Shown: positions 33,508 through 42,426, counted from the first letter of the stretch. The stretch: 64,000 nucleotides of DNA from Pseudofrankia sp. DC12 (GCF_000966285.1 NZ_KQ031391.1:3860540-3924539); one strand, 5' to 3'. The notes: a model not told the origin generated them from the sequence alone. Made by a program: numbers and translations.

Positions 33508-34836
33508 TCAGGCGGAGGAAGCATCCAGAGACTGGCGCAGGTCGGCGAGCAGGTCGTCGGCCGACTCGATCCCGACCGAGAGCCGGACGAGGTCATCGGG
33601 CACCGCGAGCGGGGACCCCGCCGCCGAGGCATGCGTCATCCGGCCCGGATGCTCGATCAGCGACTCCACCCCGCCCAGCGACTCGGCCAGCGTGAAAAGC
33701 CTGGCCCGGCGGCAGACCGCGGCCGCGGCGTCCGCGCCGGCGCGGACCCGGAACGACACCATGCCGCCGAACCCGGACATCTGTCGTGCGGCGACCGCGT
33801 GGCCCGGATGCGTCGGCAGGCCCGGGTAGCGGACCTCCGCGACGCCGGGGTGGCCGTCCAGCAGCGCCGCGACGCGGGCGGCGTTCGCGCAGTGCCGGTC
33901 CATCCGCACGGGCAGCGTCTTGATCCCCCGCAGCACCAGCCAGGCGTCGAACGGCCCGGGCACCGCGCCGGCGGCGTTCTGGACGAACGCGATCCGCCCG
34001 CCCAGCTCAGGGTCCACCACGACGACGGCCCCGCCGACGACGTCGCTGTGCCCGCCGAGGTACTTGGTGGTCGAATGCACGACGGCGTCCGCGCCGAGCG
34101 CGAGCGGTCGTTGCAGGTAGGGCGAGGCAAACGTGTTGTCGACGACGAGCAGCGCACCGGCCGCGTGGGCCAGCTCGGCGAGCACCGCGATGTCGGCGAT
34201 CGACAGCAGCGGGTTCGTCGGGGTCTCGCACCAGATCAGCCGGGTCCGCCCGGCGCGCAGCGCGGCGCGCACGGCGGCCGGGTCGGCCAGGTCGACGGGT
34301 GTGTACTCCAGGCCCCAGTCGGCGTAGACGCGGTGGAACAACCGGTAGGTGCCGCCGTAGGCGTCGGCCGGGATGAGCGCGTGGTCGCCCGGCCGGCAGA
34401 CTGCGCGCAGCAGCGCGTCCTCGGCGGCCAGGCCGGAGGAGAACGCGAGCCCGGCCCGGCCGCCTTCGAGCGCGGCGAGCGACGTCTCGAGCGCGGCGCG
34501 GGTCGGGTTGCCGGAGCGGGCGTACTCGAAGCCGGCCCGCAGCCCGCCGATCCCATCCTGCGCGAAGGTCGAGGCCAGGTGGATCGGCACGACGACGGCG
34601 CCGGTCGCCGGGTCCGGCTCCTGACCGGCATGCACCGCGACCGTCTCGAATCCTCGCCTGGTGTCGTCGTGGCCGGCCCGCTCCCGTTCCGGACCCGCCG
34701 CCCGCGCCTGGTCACGGGACTCGCCGACGCGGCGCGGCTGGCCGGGGACCGGCTCCGGCGCGGCGGCCGCGGTGATTTGGCTCGGGCTTGTCTGGCTCCG
34801 GCTGGGCCGCTCCGCGCTCGGGCTCGCGGAGGTCAC
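33508..34836 (-). CDS. metB: Cystathionine gamma-synthase/gamma-lyase
   Basis: A 442-residue PLP enzyme of the Cys/Met metabolism family. The first 60 residues are an unstructured extension. The core runs from TVAVHAGQEPDP. SGNPTRAALETSLAALEGG, SSGLAAEDALL and VDNTFASPYLQRPL follow, then the PLP lysine Lys258 in VHSTTKYLGGHSDVVGG and MSGFGGMVSF. Such enzymes make cystathionine from an acylated homoserine or split cystathionine to cysteine. It overlaps the cbs stop by 4 bp (GTGA), as in mycobacterial cbs-metB regions, so reverse transsulfuration from methionine to cysteine is likely. The synthase versus lyase assignment is not readable from the sequence. Confidence 0.93.
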   Translation of the reverse strand: MTSASPSAERPSRSQTSPSQITAAAAPEPVPGQPRRVGESRDQARAAGPERERAGHDDTRRGFETVAVHAGQEPDPATGAVVVPIHLASTFAQDGIGGLRAGFEYARSGNPTRAALETSLAALEGGRAGLAFSSGLAAEDALLRAVCRPGDHALIPADAYGGTYRLFHRVYADWGLEYTPVDLADPAAVRAALRAGRTRLIWCETPTNPLLSIADIAVLAELAHAAGALLVVDNTFASPYLQRPLALGADAVVHSTTKYLGGHSDVVGGAVVVVDPELGGRIAFVQNAAGAVPGPFDAWLVLRGIKTLPVRMDRHCANAARVAALLDGHPGVAEVRYPGLPTHPGHAVAARQMSGFGGMVSFRVRAGADAAAAVCRRARLFTLAESLGGVESLIEHPGRMTHASAAGSPLAVPDDLVRLSVGIESADDLLADLRQSLDASSA

Positions 34837-36494
34837 CGGGCGGCCAGGTAGCTGAGGAGGTCCGCGCGGGTGAGGATGCCGACCGGGTTGCCGCTGTCGA
34901 GGACGAGAACGGCCGGGTCGTCACCACCCAGAGCCTCGACGAGGGTCGAGAGCGGCTCGCCCGAGCCGATTGTGGGCAGCGGGGCCGACATGTGCGCGGC
35001 GACCGGCGTGTCGATCACAGTCCGGTCGGCGAAGACGGCCGCGAGCAGTTCGCGTTCGAGGACCGCGCCGGCGACCTCGGCGGCCCGCAGCGGTGGCTCG
35101 TGCCGGACCACCGGCATCTGCGAGACGTTGTACTCGCGCAGGTAGGAGATGGCCGCGCCGACAGTCTCGTCGGGATGGACGTGCACCAGCTCCGGCGCCG
35201 TGGCGGTTCCGCCGTCGGCGGTGGCCCCGGTCCCGGTGGCCCCGGTCCCGGTGGCCCCGGTCCCGGCGGCCCCAGCGACAGTGGCCGCGCCGGCGCCGTT
35301 GGCCCCCCCGGACCGGTCGGACCCGCCGGGCCGGTTGGCGGCGGGCCTGCCACCCGGCCTGCCGTTCCCGTTGGCCCTGCCGTTGGCGGTGTGCTTGCTG
35401 GCCAGGACCGCTCCGACGACCGGTTCGTCGGATGGCGGGTCGAGGAAGCCGTAGTCGTACATCCACTCGTCGTCGAAGATCTTCGACAGGTAGCCACGCC
35501 CGGAGTCGGGCAGCAGCACGACGACCAGGTCGTCCGGCCCGAGCGCGCGGGCGGTCCTGGTCGCGGCGACCACCGCGAGCCCGCACGAGCCGCCGACCAG
35601 CAGCCCGGCCTCGCGGGCCAGCAGCCGCGTCATCAGGAACGAGTCCCGGTCGCTGACCGCCTCGACCCGGTCGACGACCGTCTTGTCGAACGTCGATGGC
35701 CAGATGTCCTCGCCGACGCCCTCGACCAGGTAGGGCCGGCCGCTGCCGCCTGAGTAGACCGAGCCCTCCGGGTCGGCGCCGATCACCTGCACCCGGCCGC
35801 CGCTGACCTCCTTGAGGTACTGCCCGACCCCGCTGATCGTCCCGCCGGTGCCGATGCCGGCCACGAAGTGCGTCACCCGGCCGGCCGTGTCCCGCCAGAT
35901 CTCCGGCCCGGTGCTGGCCCGGTGCGCGGCCGGGTTGTCCGGGTTGGAGTACTGGTCGGGGCTCCACGCGCCCGGGGTCCGGCGGGTGACGTCGCGCGCG
36001 ACGGAGTAATAGGAACGCGGGTCGTCCGGGTCGACCGCCGTGGGGCAGACGAGAACCTCCGCGCCGTAGGCGCGCAGCACCGAGCGCTTCTCTTCGCTGA
36101 TCTTGTCGGGCATAGTGAACACGCAGCGGTAACCGCGCAGGGCCGCCACCATCGCGAGGCCCACGCCGGTGTTGCCACTCGTCGGCTCGACGATCGTCCC
36201 GCCGGGGCGCAGCCGGCCGTCCCGCTCGGCCGCGTCCACCATCGTCACGGCGATCCGGTCCTTCACCGAGCCGCCCGGGTTGACGTACTCCAGCTTTCCG
36301 ACTAGCGGCGCCCCGCCGCGCCCGTCCGCCTCGCCGGTCCCGTCCGCCGGCCACAGGCGCGCGGCGGCCGTGACGGCCTCGGTGAGCCGGACGAGCGGGG
36401 TGTTCCCGATCAGGTCGGTCACCCGGTCGACGACCCTGAGGCGGCGCTCGTCACCGGGGACATCGAGGCCGTTGGAGTCGTCCTGGAATCGCAT
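34833..36494 (-). CDS. cbs: Cystathionine beta-synthase
   Basis: A 553-residue enzyme joining serine and homocysteine to give cystathionine. The PLP domain has IGNTPLVRL, the PLP lysine in NPGGSVKDRI, SGNTGVGLAMV, the phosphate loop GTGGTISGVG and the C-terminal GRGYLSKIFDDEW. A paired CBS-motif region follows (VSQMPVVRHEPPL and PVGILTRADLLSY). Between the catalytic part and the first CBS motif is an insert of about 60 residues, rich in Gly/Ala/Asn/Thr and encoded partly by a 15-bp tandem repeat. Mycobacterial Cbs lacks it. ATG 36494 fits the usual domain start. The stop overlaps metB, so they form an operon. Confidence 0.93.
   Translation of the reverse strand: MRFQDDSNGLDVPGDERRLRVVDRVTDLIGNTPLVRLTEAVTAAARLWPADGTGEADGRGGAPLVGKLEYVNPGGSVKDRIAVTMVDAAERDGRLRPGGTIVEPTSGNTGVGLAMVAALRGYRCVFTMPDKISEEKRSVLRAYGAEVLVCPTAVDPDDPRSYYSVARDVTRRTPGAWSPDQYSNPDNPAAHRASTGPEIWRDTAGRVTHFVAGIGTGGTISGVGQYLKEVSGGRVQVIGADPEGSVYSGGSGRPYLVEGVGEDIWPSTFDKTVVDRVEAVSDRDSFLMTRLLAREAGLLVGGSCGLAVVAATRTARALGPDDLVVVLLPDSGRGYLSKIFDDEWMYDYGFLDPPSDEPVVGAVLASKHTANGRANGNGRPGGRPAANRPGGSDRSGGANGAGAATVAGAAGTGATGTGATGTGATADGGTATAPELVHVHPDETVGAAISYLREYNVSQMPVVRHEPPLRAAEVAGAVLERELLAAVFADRTVIDTPVAAHMSAPLPTIGSGEPLSTLVEALGGDDPAVLVLDSGNPVGILTRADLLSYLAAR
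35221..35265 (-). repeat. 15-bp tandem repeat inside cbs
   Basis: GTGGCCCCGGTCCCG is repeated three times in tandem (35221-35265), encoding Gly/Ala/Thr units of the inserted linker. It keeps frame and so could vary in copy number. Confidence 0.85.
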
Positions 36495-36898
36495 CGCCGC
36501 CACCCGCCTGCCTGATCGTGCATGGTCGTGAGGCCGGCTCGCGCCCTCGCGGCCAGGCCCGCGGCCGTTGGCCTCGGCCGTGCCCGCCAGCTCGCGGTCA
36601 CCGTCCACGCGATAACTGTTGGTAATGAATCTACCGTCACTGGTGACAGTGGTGCTCGCTCGAAGTCGCTGCCGGGCGTCCTCGGCCGGGGCGGCCGGTG
36701 ATCCAGTCGCCGGTCGGTCCGGATAGAGTGACGGCGTCGCCGTCGCTCGAGCTGGCCGCTGTCCCGCCGCGGGTGTAGACGGGGACCAGCGCGACAGGCT
36801 GGGGGGAACGGTCGTCGGCGCCCTTGGCGGGCCGCGCCGGCGTCGTGGAGCGGGGTGGCGTGGCAGCCCACCCACGAAAGATCGGCATGGAGGTCGAC
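36495..36898. other. Divergent region between cbs and a cold-shock gene
   Basis: 404 bp with no supported gene. It should hold the cbs-metB promoter and the promoter and long leader of the cold-shock gene. I could not assign boxes or a structured leader with confidence. Confidence 0.5.
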
Positions 36899-37105
36899 AT
36901 GGCTTCGGGCACCGTGAAGTGGTTCAACTCCGAAAAGGGCTTCGGGTTCATCGCGCTAGACGGTGGCGGCCCGGACGTCTTCGTCCACTACTCGGCGATC
37001 CAGACCGACGGCTTCAGGACCCTCGACGAGGGGCAGCGCGTCGAGTTCGACGTCGAGCAGGGCCAGAAGGGGCCGCAGGCCGGCAAGGTGCGTCCTACCA
37101 GCTGA
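36899..37105 (+). CDS. Cold-shock protein
   Basis: A 68-residue nucleic-acid-binding protein of the usual CspA length. The RNP1-like KGFGFI and RNP2-like VFVHYSAI motifs, with [11 protein letters not shown] at the start, define the OB fold that binds single-stranded RNA and DNA and melts RNA structure. ATG 36899 follows AGGT; an earlier ATG four codons upstream also fits. It stands alone, divergent from cbs, and is followed by a small hairpin. Confidence 0.96.
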   Translation: MASGTVKWFNSEKGFGFIALDGGGPDVFVHYSAIQTDGFRTLDEGQRVEFDVEQGQKGPQAGKVRPTS

Positions 37106-37109
37106 CGAG

Positions 37110-37132
37110 GCCGGGCTGCCACGATGCCCGGC
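37110..37132 (+). terminator. Hairpin after the cold-shock gene
   Basis: GCCGGGC (37110-37116) pairs with GCCCGGC (37126-37132) just after the cold-shock stop. No T tract. Confidence 0.5.
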
Positions 37133-37346
37133 GAGGCCCTTGATGGGCGTCCCGTTCGTCGATGGCCTCGCCGGGTTCACCTTCGCCCCGGACGGCAGGA
37201 AACCCGGGACACATCGGTGTGACCGGGGCTGGCTGAACGCGGTGGCCGGCATCGCTGGCGGGCCGTCCGCGGTGGGTCGCCCCGAGCACGTCGCTGTGCC
37301 GGGGCTGGCAGGGGGCCGCGAGCGTCGTCCGGTGGCCCCGAACGTG

Positions 37347-37380
37347 CCCGCGCGCTAGAGGACGCCGCGCAGCGCGCGGG
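37347..37380 (-). terminator. Hairpin over the end of the DUF397-coupled gene
   Basis: CCCGCGCGCT (37347-37356) pairs with AGCGCGCGGG (37371-37380). It spans the stop of the minus-strand gene ending at 37355, so the last codons lie in the stem. Confidence 0.5.
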
Positions 37381-38197
37381 TGGCGATCGGGAGTACGACG
37401 CGCGGGTAGCGGAAGATCTTCTGCGCGGTGAGCTCACCACCGTCGAGGACGGCGGCCAGAGTGTCGGCGCGGGAGCGGTCCAGCCGGCCGGTGCGCCAGA
37501 GATGACGTAGCCGGACGAGGCCGGGCAGCGCCGTCTCGATCGCCACATTGTCGGGCCGCGGCGCGCCGCCGAGCCAGGCGTCGTACCGCGCGCCGGTCAT
37601 GACCTGCCAGATGATCGTGTCGGCGACCGTGCCGGTGCCGTCGGAGACCGTGACCAGGTGCGGAACCCGGAAGGCGTCCGGTGCCCCGGCCAGGTCCGGG
37701 CGCACCGCCGCGGTGACGACGTCCGCGCCCAGGCCCATCCGGTGCTGCCGGGTGCGCAGATGCGCGCTGAACGCCAGCGCGAGCGCGGTCCGACCGGGTG
37801 GACTGGCCTTCGCGTGCAGCACCACCGCGTCGACCGCGCGGGTGCGTACCCGGTCCATCCCTTCCCGGACGAGCCAGGTGCGGTCGACGGCGACGAACGC
37901 GACCTGGCCGGGGCCGCGCGGCGCGAAGTTGTCGTCCTCGACCGCCGCGGCCTCGGTCGCCGCCAACGAGGGCCGGTAGGTCTGGGAGGAAGTCCGCCAG
38001 GCGGTCCGGCCGGGAGCCGGATCCTGGAACCACCGACAGGTCACCAGGCCGTCGGCGTCGGGCAACGACAGGCTCGGAAGGTCACTCGACGTGAAGATGC
38101 GCTCTCCAGCCAGCGTCTTCTCCGAGGAAGTCAGGGTGTCCATGCGGGCTCCGAACGAGCGCGAGGCAGGCGTAACGGTGGCGGCGGCGACGCCCAT
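37355..38197 (-). CDS. Hypothetical protein translationally coupled to DUF397
   Basis: A 280-residue soluble protein I do not recognise. It mixes strands and helices: VAFVAVDRTWLVREGMDRVR, VDAVVLHAKASPPGRTALALA, DTIIWQVMTGARYDAWLGG and a basic C-terminus with IFRYPRVVLPIATRALRG. No signal peptide or membrane segment. Its ATG shares one base with the TGA of the DUF397 gene (TGATG), so the ribosome can re-initiate and the two products are made together. That supports 38197 as the start. Coupling to a DUF397 protein suggests a role in the same regulatory circuit. Confidence 0.65.
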   Translation of the reverse strand: MGVAAATVTPASRSFGARMDTLTSSEKTLAGERIFTSSDLPSLSLPDADGLVTCRWFQDPAPGRTAWRTSSQTYRPSLAATEAAAVEDDNFAPRGPGQVAFVAVDRTWLVREGMDRVRTRAVDAVVLHAKASPPGRTALALAFSAHLRTRQHRMGLGADVVTAAVRPDLAGAPDAFRVPHLVTVSDGTGTVADTIIWQVMTGARYDAWLGGAPRPDNVAIETALPGLVRLRHLWRTGRLDRSRADTLAAVLDGGELTAQKIFRYPRVVLPIATRALRGVL

Positions 38198-38427
38198 CAG
38201 CAGAGCAGGTTGTCGAAGTCGCCGTCCTTGGCACCCAGGATCAGGGCCTCGATCTCGGCGAGGGTGTAGATGAGAGCCGGTCCCTGCGGATGCCGGGAGT
38301 TACGGACCGCGACGGCATCGCCCGAGATCCGCGCCATCTCGACGCAGTTCCCCTGGGAGTTGCTGCGTCGGCTCTTCTGCCAGGTGGCGCTTTTCAGAGC
38401 GGCAGCAGACATGCCGTTGTAGATCAT
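38197..38427 (-). CDS. DUF397 domain protein
   Basis: A 76-residue DUF397 protein. The family core is visible in WQKSRRSNSQGNCVEMARI, AVAVRNSRHPQGPALIYT and EIEALILGAKDGDFDNLL. In streptomycetes and relatives DUF397 genes usually sit next to XRE/DUF5753 regulators and act with them in development and secondary metabolism. Here the nearest such regulator is 1.6 kb away, divergent and broken by an IS. The stop overlaps the ATG of the next gene. ATG 38427 is the start given; its ribosome site is weak (AGGAG about 13 bases away). Confidence 0.9.
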   Translation of the reverse strand: MIYNGMSAAALKSATWQKSRRSNSQGNCVEMARISGDAVAVRNSRHPQGPALIYTLAEIEALILGAKDGDFDNLLC

Positions 38428-38766
38428 GGTCAAGGCGGTCTCCTGAGGATGCCGGGGACGGTTGCCACCGCACCCCGAATCCGTGTCGAACGAGGTGGCC
38501 GCGCCGTTCGTCGCCATTGGCGAACGGCGCGGATGCTGCGAGCGGTCCTGCAAGCCGTGCCTCCGCCTCGCGAGGGGCTGCCCTCCGACCAGTCCCTCGG
38601 ACGAACCGGTCCGGGCATGCGCTCGGCGGCCCGCAACGATCACCGTCACGGCTGTCCCAGCGGGACGCCGACCTGCGGTCGGGTACACCAGCCCACCCCC
38701 CTCCGCGTCGCGGAAGTTCCCGGATACGCCGTGCTTCTTTGTTCAGCAGCAGTATGGCACGGTCGC

Positions 38767-38778
38767 ATGCACGTGCAT
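38767..38778. promoter_or_regulatory. 12-bp palindrome ATGCACGTGCAT
   Basis: A perfect palindrome about 340 bp upstream of the DUF397 start. A near-identical site (GTGCACGTGCAT, 42744-42755) lies on the other side of the split XRE gene, so both may be sites of one regulator. Confidence 0.45.
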
Positions 38779-39308
38779 CTGCCCGGGAGAGGACGTGTGC
38801 AAACGTTGGGAGCGAACGTTGTCGCCGTCCGCGGGCGCACCTGCCCGCACTGGGCGAAGCTCGCGCACAGGCAGGCGTCTGACCTGCGCAGACGCGGGCC
38901 TGGGCGGCGCTCGTACGCCTCCGGCCGCGTCGGCGACCGGCTGGGCGCCGCCCGTTTTGTGGCCTACGTCTCGCCAGTCGCCGCGCCTGGCCGGACGCGG
39001 CGACGGGGTCCGGGGCCAGCCGGTGACGGTCCGCACGACCCCGCCGGCGACGACCCGTCGGCCGTGCGCCTGAGCCGGTGACCGGTCAAGGTGGTCGGGT
39101 GCCGGGCGCCAGTGGGTGAGTCGCCGGGCGGCGAGTGGCGCTGGAGACCGGTCGCCGTGCGGCGGCAGAGGCTGGTGATCGCCGGCGGTGGCCGCGTTGG
39201 AGGACCCGACTCGGCCGACGCGGGTGGGCGGGCGAGTGGTGGGCCGGTTGCCGGGCGGGGGGAGGTGCGGTGAAGGGTTGGTAGCGTGTTCGTAGCGTGA
39301 CGGAGATC

Positions 39309-39326
39309 TATACCCAACGCGGTATA
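39309..39326. promoter_or_regulatory. TATACC-N6-GGTATA palindrome
   Basis: TATACC (39309-39314) and GGTATA (39321-39326) with a 6-base spacer, in the AT-richer part of the intergenic stretch. Operator-like. Confidence 0.4.
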
Positions 39327-39595
39327 TCGGGCCGATGGTGCGCACCGGCCCGTGATGGTGTAGGAATCACGCAAATGACGCTCCGTGGCTGATCGGGCTG
39401 GGTACGTCAGGGCGTTGGCTGGGAGGTCCCGCGTGGTGATCACGATGGAGGGGTCGAGTGGCGGACGAGGGCGCGCTGCGCCCCGGGGTGGCCGTCTCGC
39501 GCTTTTGCGCGCCCGCAATCGACTCTCTTCGGTCACTGTGCGTTGACGATCTGTCAGTCGCCCGCTCCGGGAGCTTGCCTAGGTGGCCTTCGCCC

Positions 39596-39616
39596 GACAT
39601 GACTGTGAGTCATGTC
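39596..39616. promoter_or_regulatory. GACATGACT-GTG-AGTCATGTC palindrome
   Basis: Nine-base perfect arms (39596-39604 and 39608-39616) around GTG, about 400 bp upstream of the XRE gene. Operator-like; too short a loop for a typical terminator. Confidence 0.45.
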
Positions 39617-40328
39617 ACGGGGGCGACCGCGAAGGCGTTCCGGCCCAGCTCCTTCGCGGTGGGCGGCCCGGGCCGATCCGGGCGAGTTTCGGGGCGGAGC
39701 CGGGTGACCGTCGGGGGTGCTGCAGGCGCTGGCAGAATAGAACCGTTCGGCCGATCCGGGCGGGTCGTCGGGGCCGTACAGGTTCGGGGGTTTCGCGATT
39801 CGGTGACCGGCTGCGACGGAGCGAATGTCTGTTTTGCTCCGATTTCCGGTCTTTCGCCGGACGTTGCAGCGCGCCTGAATCGTGATCGGCAAGGACCGCG
39901 GAGCGCTGTGCCTCGCAGGTCGCGAGACTTTTACTCCGGTCGGGTCTGGACGCCGCGCCCGGACACGGACAAGCTTGCTTACCGTTACGACAGCGGGATC
40001 AGAGGGAGTGAGACGTGACGACAGCGTCGGCGGGCGGTGGCCCGACCGTTCGTCGCATCATGCTCGGCTCCCAGCTGCGACGGTTGCGTGAAGCCAAAGG
40101 CGTCTCTCGTGAAGATGCGGGCTACCACATTCGCGGTTCCGAGTCAAAGATCAGTCGGCTTGAGCTCGGACGTGTGAGTTTCAAGGAACGCGACGTCGAG
40201 GATCTGCTTACTCTTTACGGCGTGACCGAAGAAGCAGAGCGGGCGCCGTTCATGGCGCTGGTCCGCGAGGCAAACCAGCAGGGTTGGTGGCAGAGCTTCT
40301 CCGAGGTCCTGCCGAACTGGTTCCAGCC

Positions 40329-41864
40329 CAGGGCCAAGGGAAGATCACTCCAGGTAGCGAACTATCGCTCTGAGTAATCGTCACGATCGAGCTCTCGGTC
40401 CAGGTTTCGACGGGTCTCGCGGGTGCAGTTCCTTCCGGCCGGAATCTCGCCGCCCGCGCTTCCGAGCTATCGGAAATGACGCCATCGGCAGCTACGAATG
40501 CCTACCCGAAAATCCGCCGCTGTGCGCCCAGTCGCCATGGCCGTTGAATTGACGAAAACAAGAGCCGCCGTTGCGAAACGACGGCCTCCTGATCGGGACA
40601 ATGAGAGTGCGAACAAACAATCCCCCGAGACAGAAGGCCGCCAAGTGTCATCATGCCAGACCGGCGCCGCTTTGTCGAGCGGCCTTGACAACGCCGGCAA
40701 AGAAAAAATCGGTCGACTTCTTGCCATGCTGCGTCTTGTGAAGGATTTCCGCGACGCCCGGGGCCGGGTTTACGACCTCGAGTTCGTGCTTGCCACGGCG
40801 ACCGTCGCGACGCTCGCTGGCGCCACGTGTTACCGCGAGATCGGAAGCGAGGCGGCCGACCTCTCCCAAGGGCTCCTCGCCGCACTCGGCGCGCCCTACG
40901 GCTATTTTCGGGGCTGCTACACCGTTCCCTGCGAATCCACCATCCGCGAGACCCTCAAAGGAGTCAACTCGCATGTGCTGGACCTGGTCGTCGGCACCTG
41001 GCTGCACGAACAAGCGACCCGCGATCACAACGGCGATCTGGTGATCGCCCTGGACGGTAAGGTCTTGCGCGGCGCTTGGAGCACGGAGAACCAGCAGTTC
41101 ACGCTGTTCTCTGCCATGACTCACAACCAGGGGGTCGTCATCGCCCAGACCAAGGTCCCCGCGGATACCAACGAGATCACCCAGGTCGCGAACCTACTCA
41201 AAAACATCAAACACGAGCGCGGCCGAACCGTCATCACCGCAGACGCCGCGCACACGCAGGTCAAAACCGCGATCCTACTCTGGAAAAAACGAATCGACTA
41301 CGTGTTCACTGTCAAGGGGAACCAGCCGAAGCTCTTCCAGCAAATCTTCGATCGCCTCCTGCCGGTTATTCAGAAAACACCGGGGCATGAGGTCGAGGAA
41401 TGCTCCCGCGGAAGTATCAAGCGCTGGACGACTTGGACGCGACCCGTGGATGACATCCGTTTCCCACGGGCCCGAACAATAGCCGTCATCTGCCGCGAAG
41501 AATTCGATCTCACCGGCGCCCGTCTCAGCAAGGAATACGCCTTCATTGTCACCAGCCTGCGCGGTGAGCGCGCCGCTCCGGACGCTATCCACACCCACGT
41601 CCGAATGCACTGGGGCATAGAGAACCGTGTCCATTACGTCCGCGACACCACCTGGCGGGAAGATGCCTGCCAAGCCCACCAAGAAAACGGCCCGCACAAT
41701 CTCGCGATCCTCCGCAATCTCGCGCTCGGCCTACTACGCCTCCACGGCGTCACCAAGATCAAGGAAACTGTGCAGGAGATTGGCCGCGACCGTAATAGAG
41801 CCGTCCAGTACCTCGCTACCTAGCGTAGCCGATCAACACGCAGTGCGATCTTCGCGAGGCCCTG
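40329..41864 (+). mobile_element. Complete ISAs1-family insertion sequence
   Basis: 1,536 bp. The ends match in 15 of 18 positions: left CAGGGCCAAGGGAAGATC and right end (reverse complement) CAGGGCCTCGCGAAGATC. The flanks carry a 9-bp direct repeat GTTCCAGCC (10 if the bordering G is counted), within the 8-10 bp expected for this family. The single long frame is a DDE transposase of the family. All parts look intact, so it may be active and the insertion is probably recent. Confidence 0.95.
40498..41823 (+). CDS. ISAs1-family transposase
   Basis: A 441-residue DDE transposase filling most of the IS. Family motifs are LVIALDGKVLRGA (Asp186), RTVITADAAHTQ (Asp249), VKGNQPKLF and HWGIENRVHYVRDTTWRED (Glu375), the expected DDE spacing. 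The N-terminal part (about 70-130) has the family's MLRLVKDFRDARGRVYDLE region. No frameshift or internal stop is seen, so it should be functional. The exact start is uncertain; other Met codons lie within the first 20 residues. Codon use is less GC-biased than in neighbouring genes, consistent with recent transfer. Confidence 0.95.
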   Translation: MPTRKSAAVRPVAMAVELTKTRAAVAKRRPPDRDNESANKQSPETEGRQVSSCQTGAALSSGLDNAGKEKIGRLLAMLRLVKDFRDARGRVYDLEFVLATATVATLAGATCYREIGSEAADLSQGLLAALGAPYGYFRGCYTVPCESTIRETLKGVNSHVLDLVVGTWLHEQATRDHNGDLVIALDGKVLRGAWSTENQQFTLFSAMTHNQGVVIAQTKVPADTNEITQVANLLKNIKHERGRTVITADAAHTQVKTAILLWKKRIDYVFTVKGNQPKLFQQIFDRLLPVIQKTPGHEVEECSRGSIKRWTTWTRPVDDIRFPRARTIAVICREEFDLTGARLSKEYAFIVTSLRGERAAPDAIHTHVRMHWGIENRVHYVRDTTWREDACQAHQENGPHNLAILRNLALGLLRLHGVTKIKETVQEIGRDRNRAVQYLAT

Positions 41865-42426
41865 GTTCCAGCCATACATCGGGCTGGAAGAGTCGGCGTC
41901 CCTCATCCGTACCTACGAGCTGCAGTTCATCCCGGGCCTTCTGCAGACGGAGGAGTACGCGCGCGCGATCATCACCCAGGGAAACCGGGGCGTGCCGAAA
42001 GAGATCATCGAGGCCCGCGTCAACGTACGTATGAACCGGCAGAAGGTCCTGAGCAGGGAAAACGCCCCACGCCTGTGGGTCGTCATCGACGAGGCGGCGC
42101 TGCGGCGGCCGATCGGTGGCGTCAAGACGATGAAGGCGCAGATCGAACACCTCATCGACCTGATGACGATGCCGTCGCTGACTCTGCAGGTCATGCCGTT
42201 CGACTTCGGCGGCCACGCCGCTGAGGGCGGCGCGTTCAGCATCCTGCGATTCCCGGAGCCGGACATTCCGGATGTTGTGTACATCGAGGTCCTCGGCGGG
42301 GCCAACTACCTGGACAAACGCGAGGAAGTCGACCGGTATATGGAGGCCATGGACCGGCTGGCGGTCGACAGCACGACGCCGGCCCGCACCGCGGACGTCC
42401 TGAAGAAGATTGCACGCCAGCTCTGA

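Larger units (their letters stand above)
38428..40014. other. 1.6-kb gene-poor stretch with several palindromes
   Basis: Between the divergent DUF397 and XRE genes I see no gene with convincing codon use. It holds three palindromes (38767-38778, 39309-39326, 39596-39616) and a pair of AACGTT sites near 38811-38831. It reads as a double promoter region, perhaps including decayed coding sequence. Confidence 0.55.
40320..41873. repeat. 9-bp target site duplication GTTCCAGCC
   Basis: GTTCCAGCC at 40320-40328 and again at 41865-41873 borders the IS exactly and is unchanged between copies, a sign of a recent insertion. Confidence 0.9.
40015..42426 (+). pseudogene. XRE/DUF5753 regulator split by an ISAs1-family element
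   Basis: The 5' part (40015-40328) encodes an XRE helix-turn-helix (LGSQLRRLREAKGVSREDAG, ESKISRLELGR) ending in LPNWFQP. The 3' part (41874-42426) continues with YIGLEESASLIRTYELQFIP and the rest of the DUF5753 domain. Deleting the 1,536-bp IS plus one 9-bp target copy (1,545 bp, a multiple of three) rejoins them in frame as a 288-codon gene of normal family length, reading FQP-YIG across the join. Intact relatives usually work with DUF397 proteins. As it stands, only a truncated 120-residue N-terminal protein (stop at 40377) and perhaps a re-initiated C-terminal piece from 41992 can be made. GTG 40015 has GGGAG upstream. Confidence 0.95.

Noticed and set aside
39458-40018. A plus-strand frame before the XRE gene that might be a gene
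   Set aside because: Composition is Arg/Gly/Ser-rich with no motif, codon use is poor, and it runs into the XRE start region. More likely spacer.
38197-42426. A toxin-antitoxin system made of the XRE and DUF397 genes
   Set aside because: The XRE/DUF5753 and DUF397 families are regulators, the genes are divergent and 1.6 kb apart, and no toxin is recognisable.
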